A stretch of 50,579 nt of DNA from Alphaproteobacteria bacterium (GCA_947475175.1 CANJLN010000005.1:1-50579); one strand, 5' to 3'. Counted from the stretch's first letter, positions 34,243 through 43,272 are shown. Numbers and translations are program-made. The notes: a model not told the origin generated them from the sequence alone.

Positions 34243-36846
34243 CTATCTAAGCTCAAGATCCCATCGAGAGGTGCTTTCTTGCCACCCGTCATGATGTCCA
34301 GCATAAAAAACAACAGCATCTTTTGCTGCGTTCAAACCGACTATCATTCGATAGGCATTGTTTAAACGAACTTCGAAAAGACTTGATACTCCTGCTACTT
34401 TGCGATCTGTTAGCCGCATCAGGTCAGGAACGTACTGAAGTTGTTTCAAAAGATAGTCTACTTTATGCGACAGTCTATATCCGGCATCACTTGCTTGAAA
34501 CTTGGTAACTCCTTTTCTCACCTCAACATTTCTTACAGGGGTGAGATCGGGGGGTAAATCGAGAGGCTTTGTTTTAAGAGTAGTAATAGTGGGTTGATTC
34601 GTAATGGTAGGAGCAGGTGCTGCTTGCTCCAAAACGGCTTGTTCAGGTTTAGGAACTGATTTTTCAGAAAGTTCAACTGGTTTTGGTTCTTCTACTTTTT
34701 GCTGTAGCTCCGTTTCAGGAATGGGCAACTCTTTTCGGATTGCATCGTTTTCTTCTTGTAAGACGGACACTATCCTGGGGTTTGCTCCTATACCAACAGC
34801 ACGTGTTAGATGATCAGTCGCAAATGTTAAGAATTGACTTTTTAGTGGAGATAATAGATCTTCTTTTTGAGTTTTCTGCAAATAGTGACGCGTCAAATAA
34901 AGTTCGGAACTAGATGTTCCGCTTTGATTTAGAAATTTGACAGCCTGTTTTTCTCTTTCCTTTGGACTTTCAAACTCCCCGTATCCTTCTAAAATCAATT
35001 TTCCTCTGTAAAAGAGAGCTGTGTCGGTGTTGACTTTAGAAGCCATCGCATAAGCCTCTTGTGGAGGCTTTTCGAGCATAACCTTTGAAATAATGCCGTC
35101 TCCATTACGCTTGTAAAGATAATCAGTTTCATCTCGACAAAGCATTTCAATAAGAATAGTTTGTGCTTTTTGATAGTTGTCGTCTTCTTCTGGAATCTCG
35201 CTTAAAAGAGAGGAAATCTTATCATAAACTTGTTCTGGAGAAGTCATTGTTCCTGTTAATACACCATCCTGATATTGATCTAGACACAAAAAACGTCCAT
35301 AGATTTCTGCTATACAAACCAATGTTTCATAATATGTAGATTCTGCTTTTGGCGTGACTTTGCTAAAGTGTTCCAAGGCTTTTGTCATTTTCTGATGATG
35401 GTCTTTAACTCTGCCAATAACTTTACCAGTATGATCGTAGGTTTTTTCTAGTTTTCCAGAGGCGTAAAGTTTTCCTAAAGTGTTTTGTGCTAGAAAATAG
35501 CTAGTCATGTCTGCGCCTTTTACAAACATACTCGGTGTAAGTTGTGCCAAATAAGGTGCTATAAAATCAATTTTCTCTTTCTCGTTTCTTAAAGGAATTT
35601 TTCCGTAAGACGGCATTTTTGCAATTGTTGCAGAGGAATTGTTCAATAACAATATTGCCAAGTTGCTAGAAGAAACTGGAAGATTTTTTATATACATCTC
35701 AACTGCTGCATCTAATAATTGGTTTTGTGTTGGTTCCTTTACTTTTATGTCTCCATTTTGATAAATGTGGGTGGCTCTTCCCATTTCATATAATTGCCCC
35801 ATAACCGTATAGATAGCTCCTATTCCGCATGGTCCAGAAGAAACAGGCCCTTTGGATGATATTTTGTGAATAAGACTGAAGTGTTGAACGATGAAATTAC
35901 TTCGTTCCTGTTCTGAAGAAAAGGGAGCAAAAACGCCCCTCTGATAGGTTCCTGTAAAATAGCTAGAGTGTGTCAGAATTCCAAGCATAAATTTTGGGTA
36001 AGAATCTCTGGAACTCCATCCAAGTTGCCAAACATGTTTTTTGACTTCATCTGGTGTGCCTGGTCTTCGATGTCCCTTTTCATAAATGAAACCGTGATTA
36101 ATGCCAAGCTTATATTTTTCCATGAAATGAGCAACATCTTCTTGTGTCATCAATAAGCTATGTCCATACATTTTTAAGTCATCAAATTGTTCTAAAGAAT
36201 CTATTTTGTTTAAGAAAAAGGAAAAGTTTTGTAAAAGTGGTTTTTTATCAGTTTCTTTTGCTCCTGCAAATCTAAAAGTATGACGCATTACCCGAAACGC
36301 TAAACGACCAAGATCATCGAGTGAGAAAATATCCAGATTACTTGGAATAGCTAAATCTGACTGAAACGGCCTTGTGAATGCGTTGAACAAATCAAATGTT
36401 TGTTCCGAAAAATGGGATCTCATGCCTTTAAAAGTAGATTGAATGAATTTTTTGTATTTACCAAATTGGAGAAAAGACAGGAGTTTGTCTCTTGGAATGT
36501 CTGTATAAAAACTTTTAGTAAATTCTTCATCTATTGGTGTGTCGGCCATCCATGCGTGAAGACAATAAACAACCAACGTGTTGCTTGCTTCTTTTAAACG
36601 TCCGGCAGTTTTAAGCTCAGAAGATAATAATTTTACAGCTGTTACGTCGCCAAGTTTGGTTTGTTCTTCAAGATAAGAAATTCTTTCATCAGTAGTTCCT
36701 AGTGTTCCCATATGGCTTAAATGAGAAGCTTCTGGGTTGCAGGTAAATCTATCTGGATATTCAAGATACCTTAAAAGCGGATCTGCCGTTGCTGATAGAG
36801 CCGGCGTATAAAGAATGAGAGATAATATGAAAAGAATAAAATACAT
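34243..36846 (-). CDS. Exported helical-repeat protein with RelE/ParE-like C-terminus
   Basis: This 867-residue protein is not recognised as a whole. A signal peptide (MYFILFILSLILYTPALSA) is followed by a long helical region to about residue 700 with Sel1/TPR-like segments (for example FLAQNTLGKLYASGKLEK and ALEHFSKVTPKAESTYYETL). A proline/glutamate-rich linker (about 705-775: EEPKPVELSEKSVPKPEQ) comes next, then a C-terminal domain of about 85 residues: DAGYRLSHKVDYLLKQL, SSLFEVRLNNAYRMIVGL and VVFYAGHHDGWQ. The last part closely resembles RelE/ParE-type toxins of the subgroup with a HHD motif. This is a modular layout like a delivered toxin. No antitoxin or immunity gene is seen beside it. 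Function is inference. Confidence 0.7.
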   Translation of the reverse strand: MYFILFILSLILYTPALSATADPLLRYLEYPDRFTCNPEASHLSHMGTLGTTDERISYLEEQTKLGDVTAVKLLSSELKTAGRLKEASNTLVVYCLHAWMADTPIDEEFTKSFYTDIPRDKLLSFLQFGKYKKFIQSTFKGMRSHFSEQTFDLFNAFTRPFQSDLAIPSNLDIFSLDDLGRLAFRVMRHTFRFAGAKETDKKPLLQNFSFFLNKIDSLEQFDDLKMYGHSLLMTQEDVAHFMEKYKLGINHGFIYEKGHRRPGTPDEVKKHVWQLGWSSRDSYPKFMLGILTHSSYFTGTYQRGVFAPFSSEQERSNFIVQHFSLIHKISSKGPVSSGPCGIGAIYTVMGQLYEMGRATHIYQNGDIKVKEPTQNQLLDAAVEMYIKNLPVSSSNLAILLLNNSSATIAKMPSYGKIPLRNEKEKIDFIAPYLAQLTPSMFVKGADMTSYFLAQNTLGKLYASGKLEKTYDHTGKVIGRVKDHHQKMTKALEHFSKVTPKAESTYYETLVCIAEIYGRFLCLDQYQDGVLTGTMTSPEQVYDKISSLLSEIPEEDDNYQKAQTILIEMLCRDETDYLYKRNGDGIISKVMLEKPPQEAYAMASKVNTDTALFYRGKLILEGYGEFESPKEREKQAVKFLNQSGTSSSELYLTRHYLQKTQKEDLLSPLKSQFLTFATDHLTRAVGIGANPRIVSVLQEENDAIRKELPIPETELQQKVEEPKPVELSEKSVPKPEQAVLEQAAPAPTITNQPTITTLKTKPLDLPPDLTPVRNVEVRKGVTKFQASDAGYRLSHKVDYLLKQLQYVPDLMRLTDRKVAGVSSLFEVRLNNAYRMIVGLNAAKDAVVFYAGHHDGWQESTSRWDLELR

Positions 36847-37016
36847 AAGGTATAGTCATGTTTATCTAATTTAGAGATTGTATTTTATATACTCATTAAA
36901 AAAGGAATATTCAATATATAAATAATCATGGCGATTATGACTGACTTTGAGCTTTAGACAGCTCCAACAAATTCTGCTAAGATTGTCGCAACAACTCTTT
37001 TAATACTGAAACGTTT

Positions 37017-38441
37017 ATGAATTTAAGGCAGTGTTTAGACAATTTATCTATCCGTGCAGATTGGGTGGGTATTCGTGAAATCTCAGAGAAAATATCCAAT
37101 CGTTCGGCCAGAAATGGAAGAATAGACAGAAACAGTGCCTCGCTTGATCATGGTTTTATGGTTGAGGTGTTGGTGGACGGTCAGTTTGCTTATGCGTGTA
37201 CCAGTACGCACACCGAAGAAGCTATTCATGAAGCTGCGGTGCGCGCATCAAAACTAGCGTGCAAAGCAAAAGCGTATCAGTTGCACTCTTTCAAACAGTC
37301 CGTTCGTCCAAAGGCCGAGGGGCATTTCTCAAGTTCCCCTCGAAATAAAACAACGGACCTTTCTTTAAAAGATCTAACAGATGTTTTGCTCAAGAATTCT
37401 GAAGTTTTGAAAGCGTCCGATAAAATCGTAAACACAGTTGCAAGCGGTATGATTATTGAACGCTCAAGTCGCATGGTGAGCAGTAATGGTAGCGATTCTT
37501 GCCAAGATATCACTTCTATTCAAGTCATGCTTTCAGCAACAGCGCAAGATGGTGCAGAAACACAGACGCGCTCGAATGGGTCGCCTTATCGTCAATTGGG
37601 TATGGAAGTTTTTAATGCACATGCTCTTGAGGAGATTTCAAGGCATGTAGGCAGAGAAGCGCTTGAACTTTTAAGCGCAGAGGAATGTCCAACCGGGCAT
37701 TATGATGTGGTGATCACACCGGATCAATTATACCTTCAGGTTCATGAATCGATAGGGCATCCCTTGGAGCTTGATCGAATCTTGGGGGATGAGCGCAACT
37801 ATGCGGGTTGGAGTTTTGTAAAACCGAGTGATTTTGGAACCCTTCGTTATGGTTCAAAACTTTTGAATGTGACATTTGATCCTTGTGTTCAAACAGAAGC
37901 AGCAAGTTATAACTTCGATGATGTGGGTAACAAGGCAACGCGTGAGTATTTGATTAAGGATGGCGTTCTTTTGCGAGGTCTTGGGAGTTTAGAGAGTCAG
38001 GAAAGATTGGGAATTCCGGGCGTTGCTAATTCTCGAGTATCCTCTTGGAATCGCCCCCCAATTGATCGCATGGCCAACATTAATATTGAACCAGGTGACA
38101 CCTCTTTTGATCAGATGATCGGTCAAATTGAGAACGGAATTTTGATGAAAACAAACCGCTCATGGTCGATTGATGATTACCGTAATAAATTTCAATTTGG
38201 GTGTGAATATGCAAGACGTATTCAAAATGGCCAGCTGACAACGGTTCTTAAAAATCCCAATTACCGTGGAATTTCAGTCCCCTTTTGGACCAACTTAAAA
38301 GCAGTTGGAGATCAGAGTACTTTCGAGATCACCGGAAGCCCTTATTGCGGTAAGGGGGAACCCAATCAAATCATTCGAGTGGGACATGCTGTTCCAACAT
38401 GCTGGTTTGGGGATGTGGAAGTGTTTGGAGGAGGGGCGTAA
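37017..38441 (+). CDS. tldD: TldD-like metalloprotease
   Basis: This 474-residue member of the TldD/PmbA family has the TldD zinc site HESIGHPLELD (HExxxH) at about residue 242. Further family features are DFGTLRYGSKLLNVTFDP and GIPGVANSRVSSWNRPPIDRM. TldD acts with TldE as a heterodimeric peptidase that degrades or matures small peptides (microcin B17, antitoxin CcdA in E. coli). Its stop shares one base with the start of the partner gene (TAATG), so they are translationally coupled. It is intact, with no signal peptide. Confidence 0.88.
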   Translation: MNLRQCLDNLSIRADWVGIREISEKISNRSARNGRIDRNSASLDHGFMVEVLVDGQFAYACTSTHTEEAIHEAAVRASKLACKAKAYQLHSFKQSVRPKAEGHFSSSPRNKTTDLSLKDLTDVLLKNSEVLKASDKIVNTVASGMIIERSSRMVSSNGSDSCQDITSIQVMLSATAQDGAETQTRSNGSPYRQLGMEVFNAHALEEISRHVGREALELLSAEECPTGHYDVVITPDQLYLQVHESIGHPLELDRILGDERNYAGWSFVKPSDFGTLRYGSKLLNVTFDPCVQTEAASYNFDDVGNKATREYLIKDGVLLRGLGSLESQERLGIPGVANSRVSSWNRPPIDRMANINIEPGDTSFDQMIGQIENGILMKTNRSWSIDDYRNKFQFGCEYARRIQNGQLTTVLKNPNYRGISVPFWTNLKAVGDQSTFEITGSPYCGKGEPNQIIRVGHAVPTCWFGDVEVFGGGA

Positions 38442-39763
38442 TGCAAGAGCTTTTTAATCAATTCGCAAAAGACCTCTTTTGTAGTTTACAGGGGAGCGAA
38501 CAGGTTTCTCTTTCTTTGATGGCTGAAAGTACATTCTTTAATCGGATAACGCAGTCAAAAATTAGGCAAACTACACAGGTAGAGCAAGGTAGTGTTAATT
38601 TTTCTTATGTCAAAAACAAAAGAACGGTTGACTATTCAATACCCTTTGGTCAAGACCATGAAACCAATTTTAAAAAAGGACTGGCGGCTTTAGAGCAGTG
38701 TCGGTCTGACACAGCACAGTTGCCAGAGGATCCTTTTTGCGCTGAGTTTAAAAACGAAGGCAACAGCAACGAGGCTCACAAAGGATCTTTTCCTGATAAA
38801 GAAGAATGGTTTGATGAATATTTGCCAATGCTGCAAGGCGTTGATAGCGCTGGTTTATTAACAGCAGGATCTATCATGCGCGGGAGCATTAACTCTCTTG
38901 GACAGAATCATTGGTATCAAGGGGAGAGTTTTAATCTTGATCTCTCTTTCTACACACCATCTCAAAAAGCTGTGAAGCTGATTCATGCGGATAAGAAATG
39001 GTCAAAAAGTGCTTTTCAAAAGAAGGTTGAATTTGCCAAAGAACAATTAATCAGCTTGGACAAACCCTCTAAAACAATTGCGCCGGGTCGTTATAGAACT
39101 TATTTTGCTCCAGAAGCTGTTGCGGATCTGGTTAACATACTCAGCTGGTCTGGAGTGAGTGCATCTGCTTATCATCAAGGCCGCTCTGTGCTTAAGTTGT
39201 TGGCTGACATGGAAACGGAATTGTCAAAACTGTTTACATTGAAAGAAGACTTTTCCTTAGGGTTAGGACCTCGTTTCAACAGCTTAGGTGAGCTCTCTGA
39301 AACGGAGGTACCGCTGATTGAAAATGGTAAGCTTCGGAATTTGTTGACCAGTACGCGCACAGCGAAAGAGTATAAATTGACCAGTAACCAAGCCGAAGAG
39401 AGTGAAGGTCTGCGATCACCTTGCGTCAACCCAGGCACTCTGACGGACTCACGAATTTTAAGTGAGCTTGGCACTGGTCTTTATATTAGTAACGTTCATT
39501 ATTTAAACTGGAGCGACCTTAACAAGGGTCGCATTACTGGCATGACGCGTTATGCTTGTTTTTGGATTGAGGATGGTTCTATTGTTTCTCCCATCAAGGA
39601 TATGCGTTTTGATGAGACCTTGTATCATTTCTTTGGTCAAGGCTTACTGTCTTTGACAGATACAGTTTCTATTATTCCTGATAATATGACCTATGTGCTT
39701 CGCGGAGTGGGAGGTTGTTCTGTTCCAGGAATGCTTGTTGATAATTTTACATACACATTGTAG
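38441..39763 (+). CDS. TldE/PmbA-like partner protein
   Basis: A 440-residue protein of the TldD/PmbA family. It lacks the HExxxH motif and so resembles the non-catalytic TldE/PmbA partner. The conserved C-terminal part includes APGRYRTYFAPEAVADLVNIL, then PRFNSLGELSETEVPLIENG and VNPGTLTDSRILSELGTGLYI, which match PmbA-type ends. The ATG at 38441 is used: GGAGGAGGGG precedes it and it overlaps the tldD stop. Upstream in-frame starts (from 38399) lie inside tldD. Together the two genes likely form a TldD-TldE peptidase. Confidence 0.85.
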   Translation: MQELFNQFAKDLFCSLQGSEQVSLSLMAESTFFNRITQSKIRQTTQVEQGSVNFSYVKNKRTVDYSIPFGQDHETNFKKGLAALEQCRSDTAQLPEDPFCAEFKNEGNSNEAHKGSFPDKEEWFDEYLPMLQGVDSAGLLTAGSIMRGSINSLGQNHWYQGESFNLDLSFYTPSQKAVKLIHADKKWSKSAFQKKVEFAKEQLISLDKPSKTIAPGRYRTYFAPEAVADLVNILSWSGVSASAYHQGRSVLKLLADMETELSKLFTLKEDFSLGLGPRFNSLGELSETEVPLIENGKLRNLLTSTRTAKEYKLTSNQAEESEGLRSPCVNPGTLTDSRILSELGTGLYISNVHYLNWSDLNKGRITGMTRYACFWIEDGSIVSPIKDMRFDETLYHFFGQGLLSLTDTVSIIPDNMTYVLRGVGGCSVPGMLVDNFTYTL

Positions 39764-40807
39764 ATGAAAAATATTTTATTCATAACCTGTAGTCGCATTG
39801 GTGATGCTGTTTTAACAACAGGTATTTTGGCTGAGATTGAACGTCGTTATCCAAGTGCCAAGGTTACAATTGCTGTTGATCCGTTGCCAGCGCCCTTGTT
39901 CGAGGATTATCCTTTATTAGATGGCTTTATTGTTTTTGCCAAAGAACGTCATAGCAAGCATTGGTTGACTTTGTGGAAACAAGTTTTTAAAAAGCGCTGG
40001 GATTGGGTGATTGATTTGCGAGGGTCTGCCATTTCTTATGGCTTATGGGCAAAGAAACGATCCGTGTGGAAAAGTAAACCAGGGGATCCAAGGCATAAGG
40101 TAGAACAAGTTTCAGCGCTGGTTGGTTTTGAAACATCAAATCCGACCTTGTGGTTTTCTAAGGAACGTCTTTCTCGTTTATCTTCCTCTAACCCTACACT
40201 GTCATCCTCGGACTCACCTTTGTCATCCTCGGACTTGTTCCGAGGATCTAAAGATTCTTGCAATAAATGTGAGAATGACGAAGAGATGCCGTCCTATCTA
40301 GCCGTGGCTCCTGCTGCTAATTGGATTGGCAAGCAATGGCCCATTGAATCATTCACTGAATTATTAAAACGCTTTATGGAAAAATACCTGGATGCAAAAG
40401 TTGCTGTCTTTGCAGCCCCTCATGAGAAAAATATAGTTGAACCCATGCTAAAAGAGCTGCCTGCCGATCGCGTTTTATCTTTAATTGATTCAGGTCTGAG
40501 TTTGGCTGATACAGCAGCGTGTATAAAACAATGCAAAGCCTTTATCGGCAATGATTCAGGGTTGATGCATATTGCTGCCGCTGTTGGGACGCCAACCATT
40601 GGTCTGTTTGGGCCATCCAGAGAGAAAAACTATGGGCCCTGGCAGACATCTGGTGAGACCCGCAACATTGTTGTTCGAATTCCCCTGACCTATGATGAAC
40701 TGAAAGAAACGCCTGGATTTTCGCATCAATCACGGGATTGTTATATGAGAGATCTAACGGTGAATAAGGTTTGGTTGACGTTAGATCAACTATGGAAAGA
40801 TATTTAG
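39764..40807 (+). CDS. Glycosyltransferase family 9 with embedded palindromic element
   Basis: An ADP-heptose:LPS heptosyltransferase-type enzyme, 347 residues, probably in LPS core synthesis. Conserved parts are ILFITCSRIGDAVLTTGILAEIERRYP at the N-terminus, then AVAPAANWIGKQWPIESFTELL and FIGNDSGLMHIAAAVGTPTIGLFGPS. It starts directly after the tldE-like stop. Oddly, residues about 146-173 (SSSDLFRGSKDSCNKCENDE and flanks) are encoded by a palindromic element inserted in frame between the two Rossmann-like domains. The reading frame stays open and both domains look intact, so the protein may still work. Confidence 0.88.
   Translation: MKNILFITCSRIGDAVLTTGILAEIERRYPSAKVTIAVDPLPAPLFEDYPLLDGFIVFAKERHSKHWLTLWKQVFKKRWDWVIDLRGSAISYGLWAKKRSVWKSKPGDPRHKVEQVSALVGFETSNPTLWFSKERLSRLSSSNPTLSSSDSPLSSSDLFRGSKDSCNKCENDEEMPSYLAVAPAANWIGKQWPIESFTELLKRFMEKYLDAKVAVFAAPHEKNIVEPMLKELPADRVLSLIDSGLSLADTAACIKQCKAFIGNDSGLMHIAAAVGTPTIGLFGPSREKNYGPWQTSGETRNIVVRIPLTYDELKETPGFSHQSRDCYMRDLTVNKVWLTLDQLWKDI
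40222..40279 (-). repeat. Palindromic element copy 5, inside glycosyltransferase gene
   Basis: The same element as the four isc copies but reversed on the plus strand: GTCATCCTCGGACTTGTTCC at its left end, through to gagaatgac at 40279. An additional end sequence (gtcatcctcgg) starts at 40201, 21 bases upstream. The attctc stem is partly unpaired (two mismatches), so this copy is decaying at that stem. It is translated in frame. Confidence 0.9.
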
Positions 40808-41784
40808 GTTTCATACCCCACAACCCTCTGCTCAATAGCGCCAAAGATCAATTGACCATTTTCATCCAGCATTTCAATTCGAACGATATCGTCGTTACAC
40901 AAAAATGGGGTTGTTGTGTGGCCTTTTTCGATGACCTCGATCATTCTTTTTTCGACAAGACAGGATGATCCTGCGCTTTTATCTTTGTTGGATACAGTGC
41001 CTGATCCGATAACGCTTCCAGCCGATAAAAAGCGTGTTTTGGCAGCATGGGTAACAAGCTGAGCAAAGCTAAAGGTCATGTCAACGCCGGCATTGGGGCG
41101 ACCAAATTCTTTATTATTCACATAAGTGTAGAGAGGGAGATGAACTTTGAAATCTTGCCATGATTCGCCAAGTTCATCGGGGGTGATGGCAACGGGTGAA
41201 AAACTTGTGGCTGGTTTTGCATGAATAAATCCAAACCCTTTGCTCAGTTCATTAAGGGCAAGATTACGTAAAGACACATCATTGACAAGCATGATGAGCT
41301 TAATATGCGATCCTGCTTTTTCTAAACTGACGCCCATGGGTACGTCATCAGTAATTACAGCGACTTCGCCTTCAAAATCAATGCCCCAGGTTTCATCAGC
41401 AATCACAATAGGGTCTCTGGGGCCGACAAATGAATCTGAGGCACCCTGATACATTAAAGGATCTGTCCAAAAACTCTCAGGCATAGCGACACCACGAGAC
41501 TTTCTAACCAGCTCAACATGATTGACATAGGCACTGCCATCAAGCCATTGATACGCCCGTGGAAGAGGAGAGTGTGCTTGCGCAGGATCAAAAGTACTGC
41601 CCATCGTTTGATCCAGGTTTAAAAGATTGTAGATACTCTCAAGCTTTGAAGAAACCGTATCCCAATTTTCGATGGCATATTGCATCGTTGGAACGTTATT
41701 CGTAGTCGTTTGTCTTTTCAAATCTCGGCTGACAACAACAAGCGCGCCATCGCGTGTGCCATTTTTAAAGCTCGCTAGTTTCAT
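40804..41784 (-). CDS. fahA: Fumarylacetoacetase / FAH-family hydrolase
   Basis: The last step of homogentisate breakdown: fumarylacetoacetate to fumarate and acetoacetate. It begins MKLASFKNGTRDGALVVV, as bacterial short FAH enzymes do, and contains the metal-site pattern DFEGEVAVITDDVP, followed by LNELSKGFGFIHAKPATSFSP and SAGSVIGSGTVSN. Length is 326 residues from the ATG at 41784, preferred over an in-frame ATG at 41805 because it overlaps the hmgA stop (ATGA) and gives the family N-terminus. The 3' end overlaps the convergent glycosyltransferase stop by 4 bases. Confidence 0.9.
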   Translation of the reverse strand: MKLASFKNGTRDGALVVVSRDLKRQTTTNNVPTMQYAIENWDTVSSKLESIYNLLNLDQTMGSTFDPAQAHSPLPRAYQWLDGSAYVNHVELVRKSRGVAMPESFWTDPLMYQGASDSFVGPRDPIVIADETWGIDFEGEVAVITDDVPMGVSLEKAGSHIKLIMLVNDVSLRNLALNELSKGFGFIHAKPATSFSPVAITPDELGESWQDFKVHLPLYTYVNNKEFGRPNAGVDMTFSFAQLVTHAAKTRFLSAGSVIGSGTVSNKDKSAGSSCLVEKRMIEVIEKGHTTTPFLCNDDIVRIEMLDENGQLIFGAIEQRVVGYET

Positions 41785-42962
41785 GGGTTGGTTATTCCTT
41801 TCCAAGAGTGCAGGTATTCAGTCCATTCAATTTCTTTTAGATCGTCAGCAACATGCAAAGGATCACGCGTATCAACCATGACCGCGACTTCATCCGTTTC
41901 CGTACGCGCGGATTTGGCACCAATTGAAAAGGCACCTGGATGAGGGCCATGCGTAAAACCACAAGGGTGCAAAGTCGTCATGCCCGAGTGAATGTTATCA
42001 CGGCTGAAAAATTGCCCTTGGTGATAGAAAATGAATTCATCAAAATCATCATTGTTGTGATAAAAGGGAACTTTTAAAGCCCCTGGATCGCTTTCAATTG
42101 GGCGCGGGCAAAAGGTGCAGACAACAAATCGATTGGCCACAAAAGTTGTATGAGCCGAGGGTGGTAAATGATACCGATGACTCATAAGCGGTCTGATATC
42201 TCGCCAATTAATCCGAACAGGCATCAACATTCCATGCCATCCAAGAGCATCTAGTGGATTAAAAGGAAAGGTCACTGTTGTGAGCGCATTTTGTCGTTTG
42301 ATCACAACGCGCCATTCGTGGTTTTTATTCTTTTGCTGTTCTTTGAAGGGTTCGTTAATTTTGGGGGAGTCCAGCATCGCTGGATCAAATATGACGTGCG
42401 GACCAACTAACCCTTTGTCTGGTAGCTGGAATGAGCTGTCTGTTGCTTCAATCATCAGGATTTTAAGAGGAACATTTGTTTCTAATCGCCACATCGTGCC
42501 TCTTGGTAGCATCAAATAGTCACCCTCTGTTAACGACAGATGACCATAGTCGCAAAAGAGTTCGGCATTTCCTTGGTGAATAAATAGGAGCAAGTCCCCA
42601 TCGCCATTGCGTACCAGTTCGGTCATTGATTGATCCAATGACCACCAGCGGATGTCTGTGTGTTTATTGGATAAAAAGGGTTGCGTCAACCATGGGACAG
42701 TGTGAGATCCTGGCAGTTTTTTTAAATCAAAAGCCCGTGGTCGTAAAGGACCATCCCAATCTGTCCAAGCCGTTGGAGCGTGTTGATGAATCATATGGGT
42801 ACAAGGGCCAAAGAACCCGTCCTTGCCAAGTTCTCTCTCATAAGTAGGCTTGTCATTTCCATCTTTTGGAAAATCAGCATGGGCCTGTCTTGAGCACAAA
42901 CCCTCTATTTTAGAGACTGGGATCCATTGTTTCATAAAGTGTAAAGCCCGCCACTTAGGCAT
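41781..42962 (-). CDS. hmgA: Homogentisate 1,2-dioxygenase
   Basis: An iron-dependent ring-cleaving enzyme of tyrosine and phenylalanine degradation. The N-terminal WRALHFMKQWIPVSKIEGLCSRQAH is family-like, the cupin segments contain GDYLMLPRGTMWRLE, and the C-terminal iron-site region shows PFYHNNDDFDEFIFY and LHPCGFTHGPHPGAF. Length is 393 residues, shorter than the human or Pseudomonas enzyme (about 430-445). The start is uncertain: ATG at 42962 (used) or at 42935 (MKQWIPVSK). A perfect palindrome abuts the former. The downstream fumarylacetoacetase overlaps by ATGA; no maleylacetoacetate isomerase lies beside them. Confidence 0.9.
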   Translation of the reverse strand: MPKWRALHFMKQWIPVSKIEGLCSRQAHADFPKDGNDKPTYERELGKDGFFGPCTHMIHQHAPTAWTDWDGPLRPRAFDLKKLPGSHTVPWLTQPFLSNKHTDIRWWSLDQSMTELVRNGDGDLLLFIHQGNAELFCDYGHLSLTEGDYLMLPRGTMWRLETNVPLKILMIEATDSSFQLPDKGLVGPHVIFDPAMLDSPKINEPFKEQQKNKNHEWRVVIKRQNALTTVTFPFNPLDALGWHGMLMPVRINWRDIRPLMSHRYHLPPSAHTTFVANRFVVCTFCPRPIESDPGALKVPFYHNNDDFDEFIFYHQGQFFSRDNIHSGMTTLHPCGFTHGPHPGAFSIGAKSARTETDEVAVMVDTRDPLHVADDLKEIEWTEYLHSWKGITNP

Positions 42963-42982
42963 CTTGTAACATTGGTTACAAG
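42963..42982. promoter_or_regulatory. Perfect palindrome abutting hmgA start
   Basis: CTTGTAACATTGGTTACAAG has 8-bp perfect arms and a 4-base centre. It ends on the base next to the hmgA ATG at 42962, or lies 27 bases upstream of an alternative ATG at 42935. The TGTAAC-N4-GTTACA symmetry suits a dimeric repressor or an RNA hairpin at the start codon. It shares the TGTAA half-site with the relB operator. Confidence 0.55.
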
Positions 42983-43094
42983 ACTAGCCTAATTTTGTGC
43001 AAACGAAAACTTTTATTAAAATTCTTATTCTAGACACCAGGTCAGACTCTCGATATTATCATGGAATGTACGTTGTTTTTTTAGGAGTTTATAC

Positions 43095-43262
43095 ATGTCA
43101 ATAAAACTAATTTCAGCTGGGCTATTTTTCGCCTTAGCGCTACTTGCCTCTTCAGTTATAGCTGCACCTTCCTCACCTGCAGATGAATTAGCAACCGCAG
43201 ATGAAGCTCTTTCACCTGAAACAGCAGGTGGTGATGATTTAGAAGAAGGCGAAGAAGACTAA
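43095..43262 (+). CDS. Small secreted acidic protein, 55 residues
   Basis: Not recognised and very short. It has a signal peptide (MSIKLISAGLFFALALLASS) with likely cleavage at VIAA, near residues 21-25. The mature part of about 30 residues is alanine/serine/proline-rich and then strongly acidic (GGDDLEEGEED at the C-terminus). TAGGAG at 43082-43087 is 7 bases before the ATG, a convincing ribosome site. A hairpin terminator follows immediately, so it appears to be a single-gene transcript. A role such as metal binding or envelope signalling is only a guess. Confidence 0.6.
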   Translation: MSIKLISAGLFFALALLASSVIAAPSSPADELATADEALSPETAGGDDLEEGEED

Positions 43263-43272
43263 CGATAACAAG

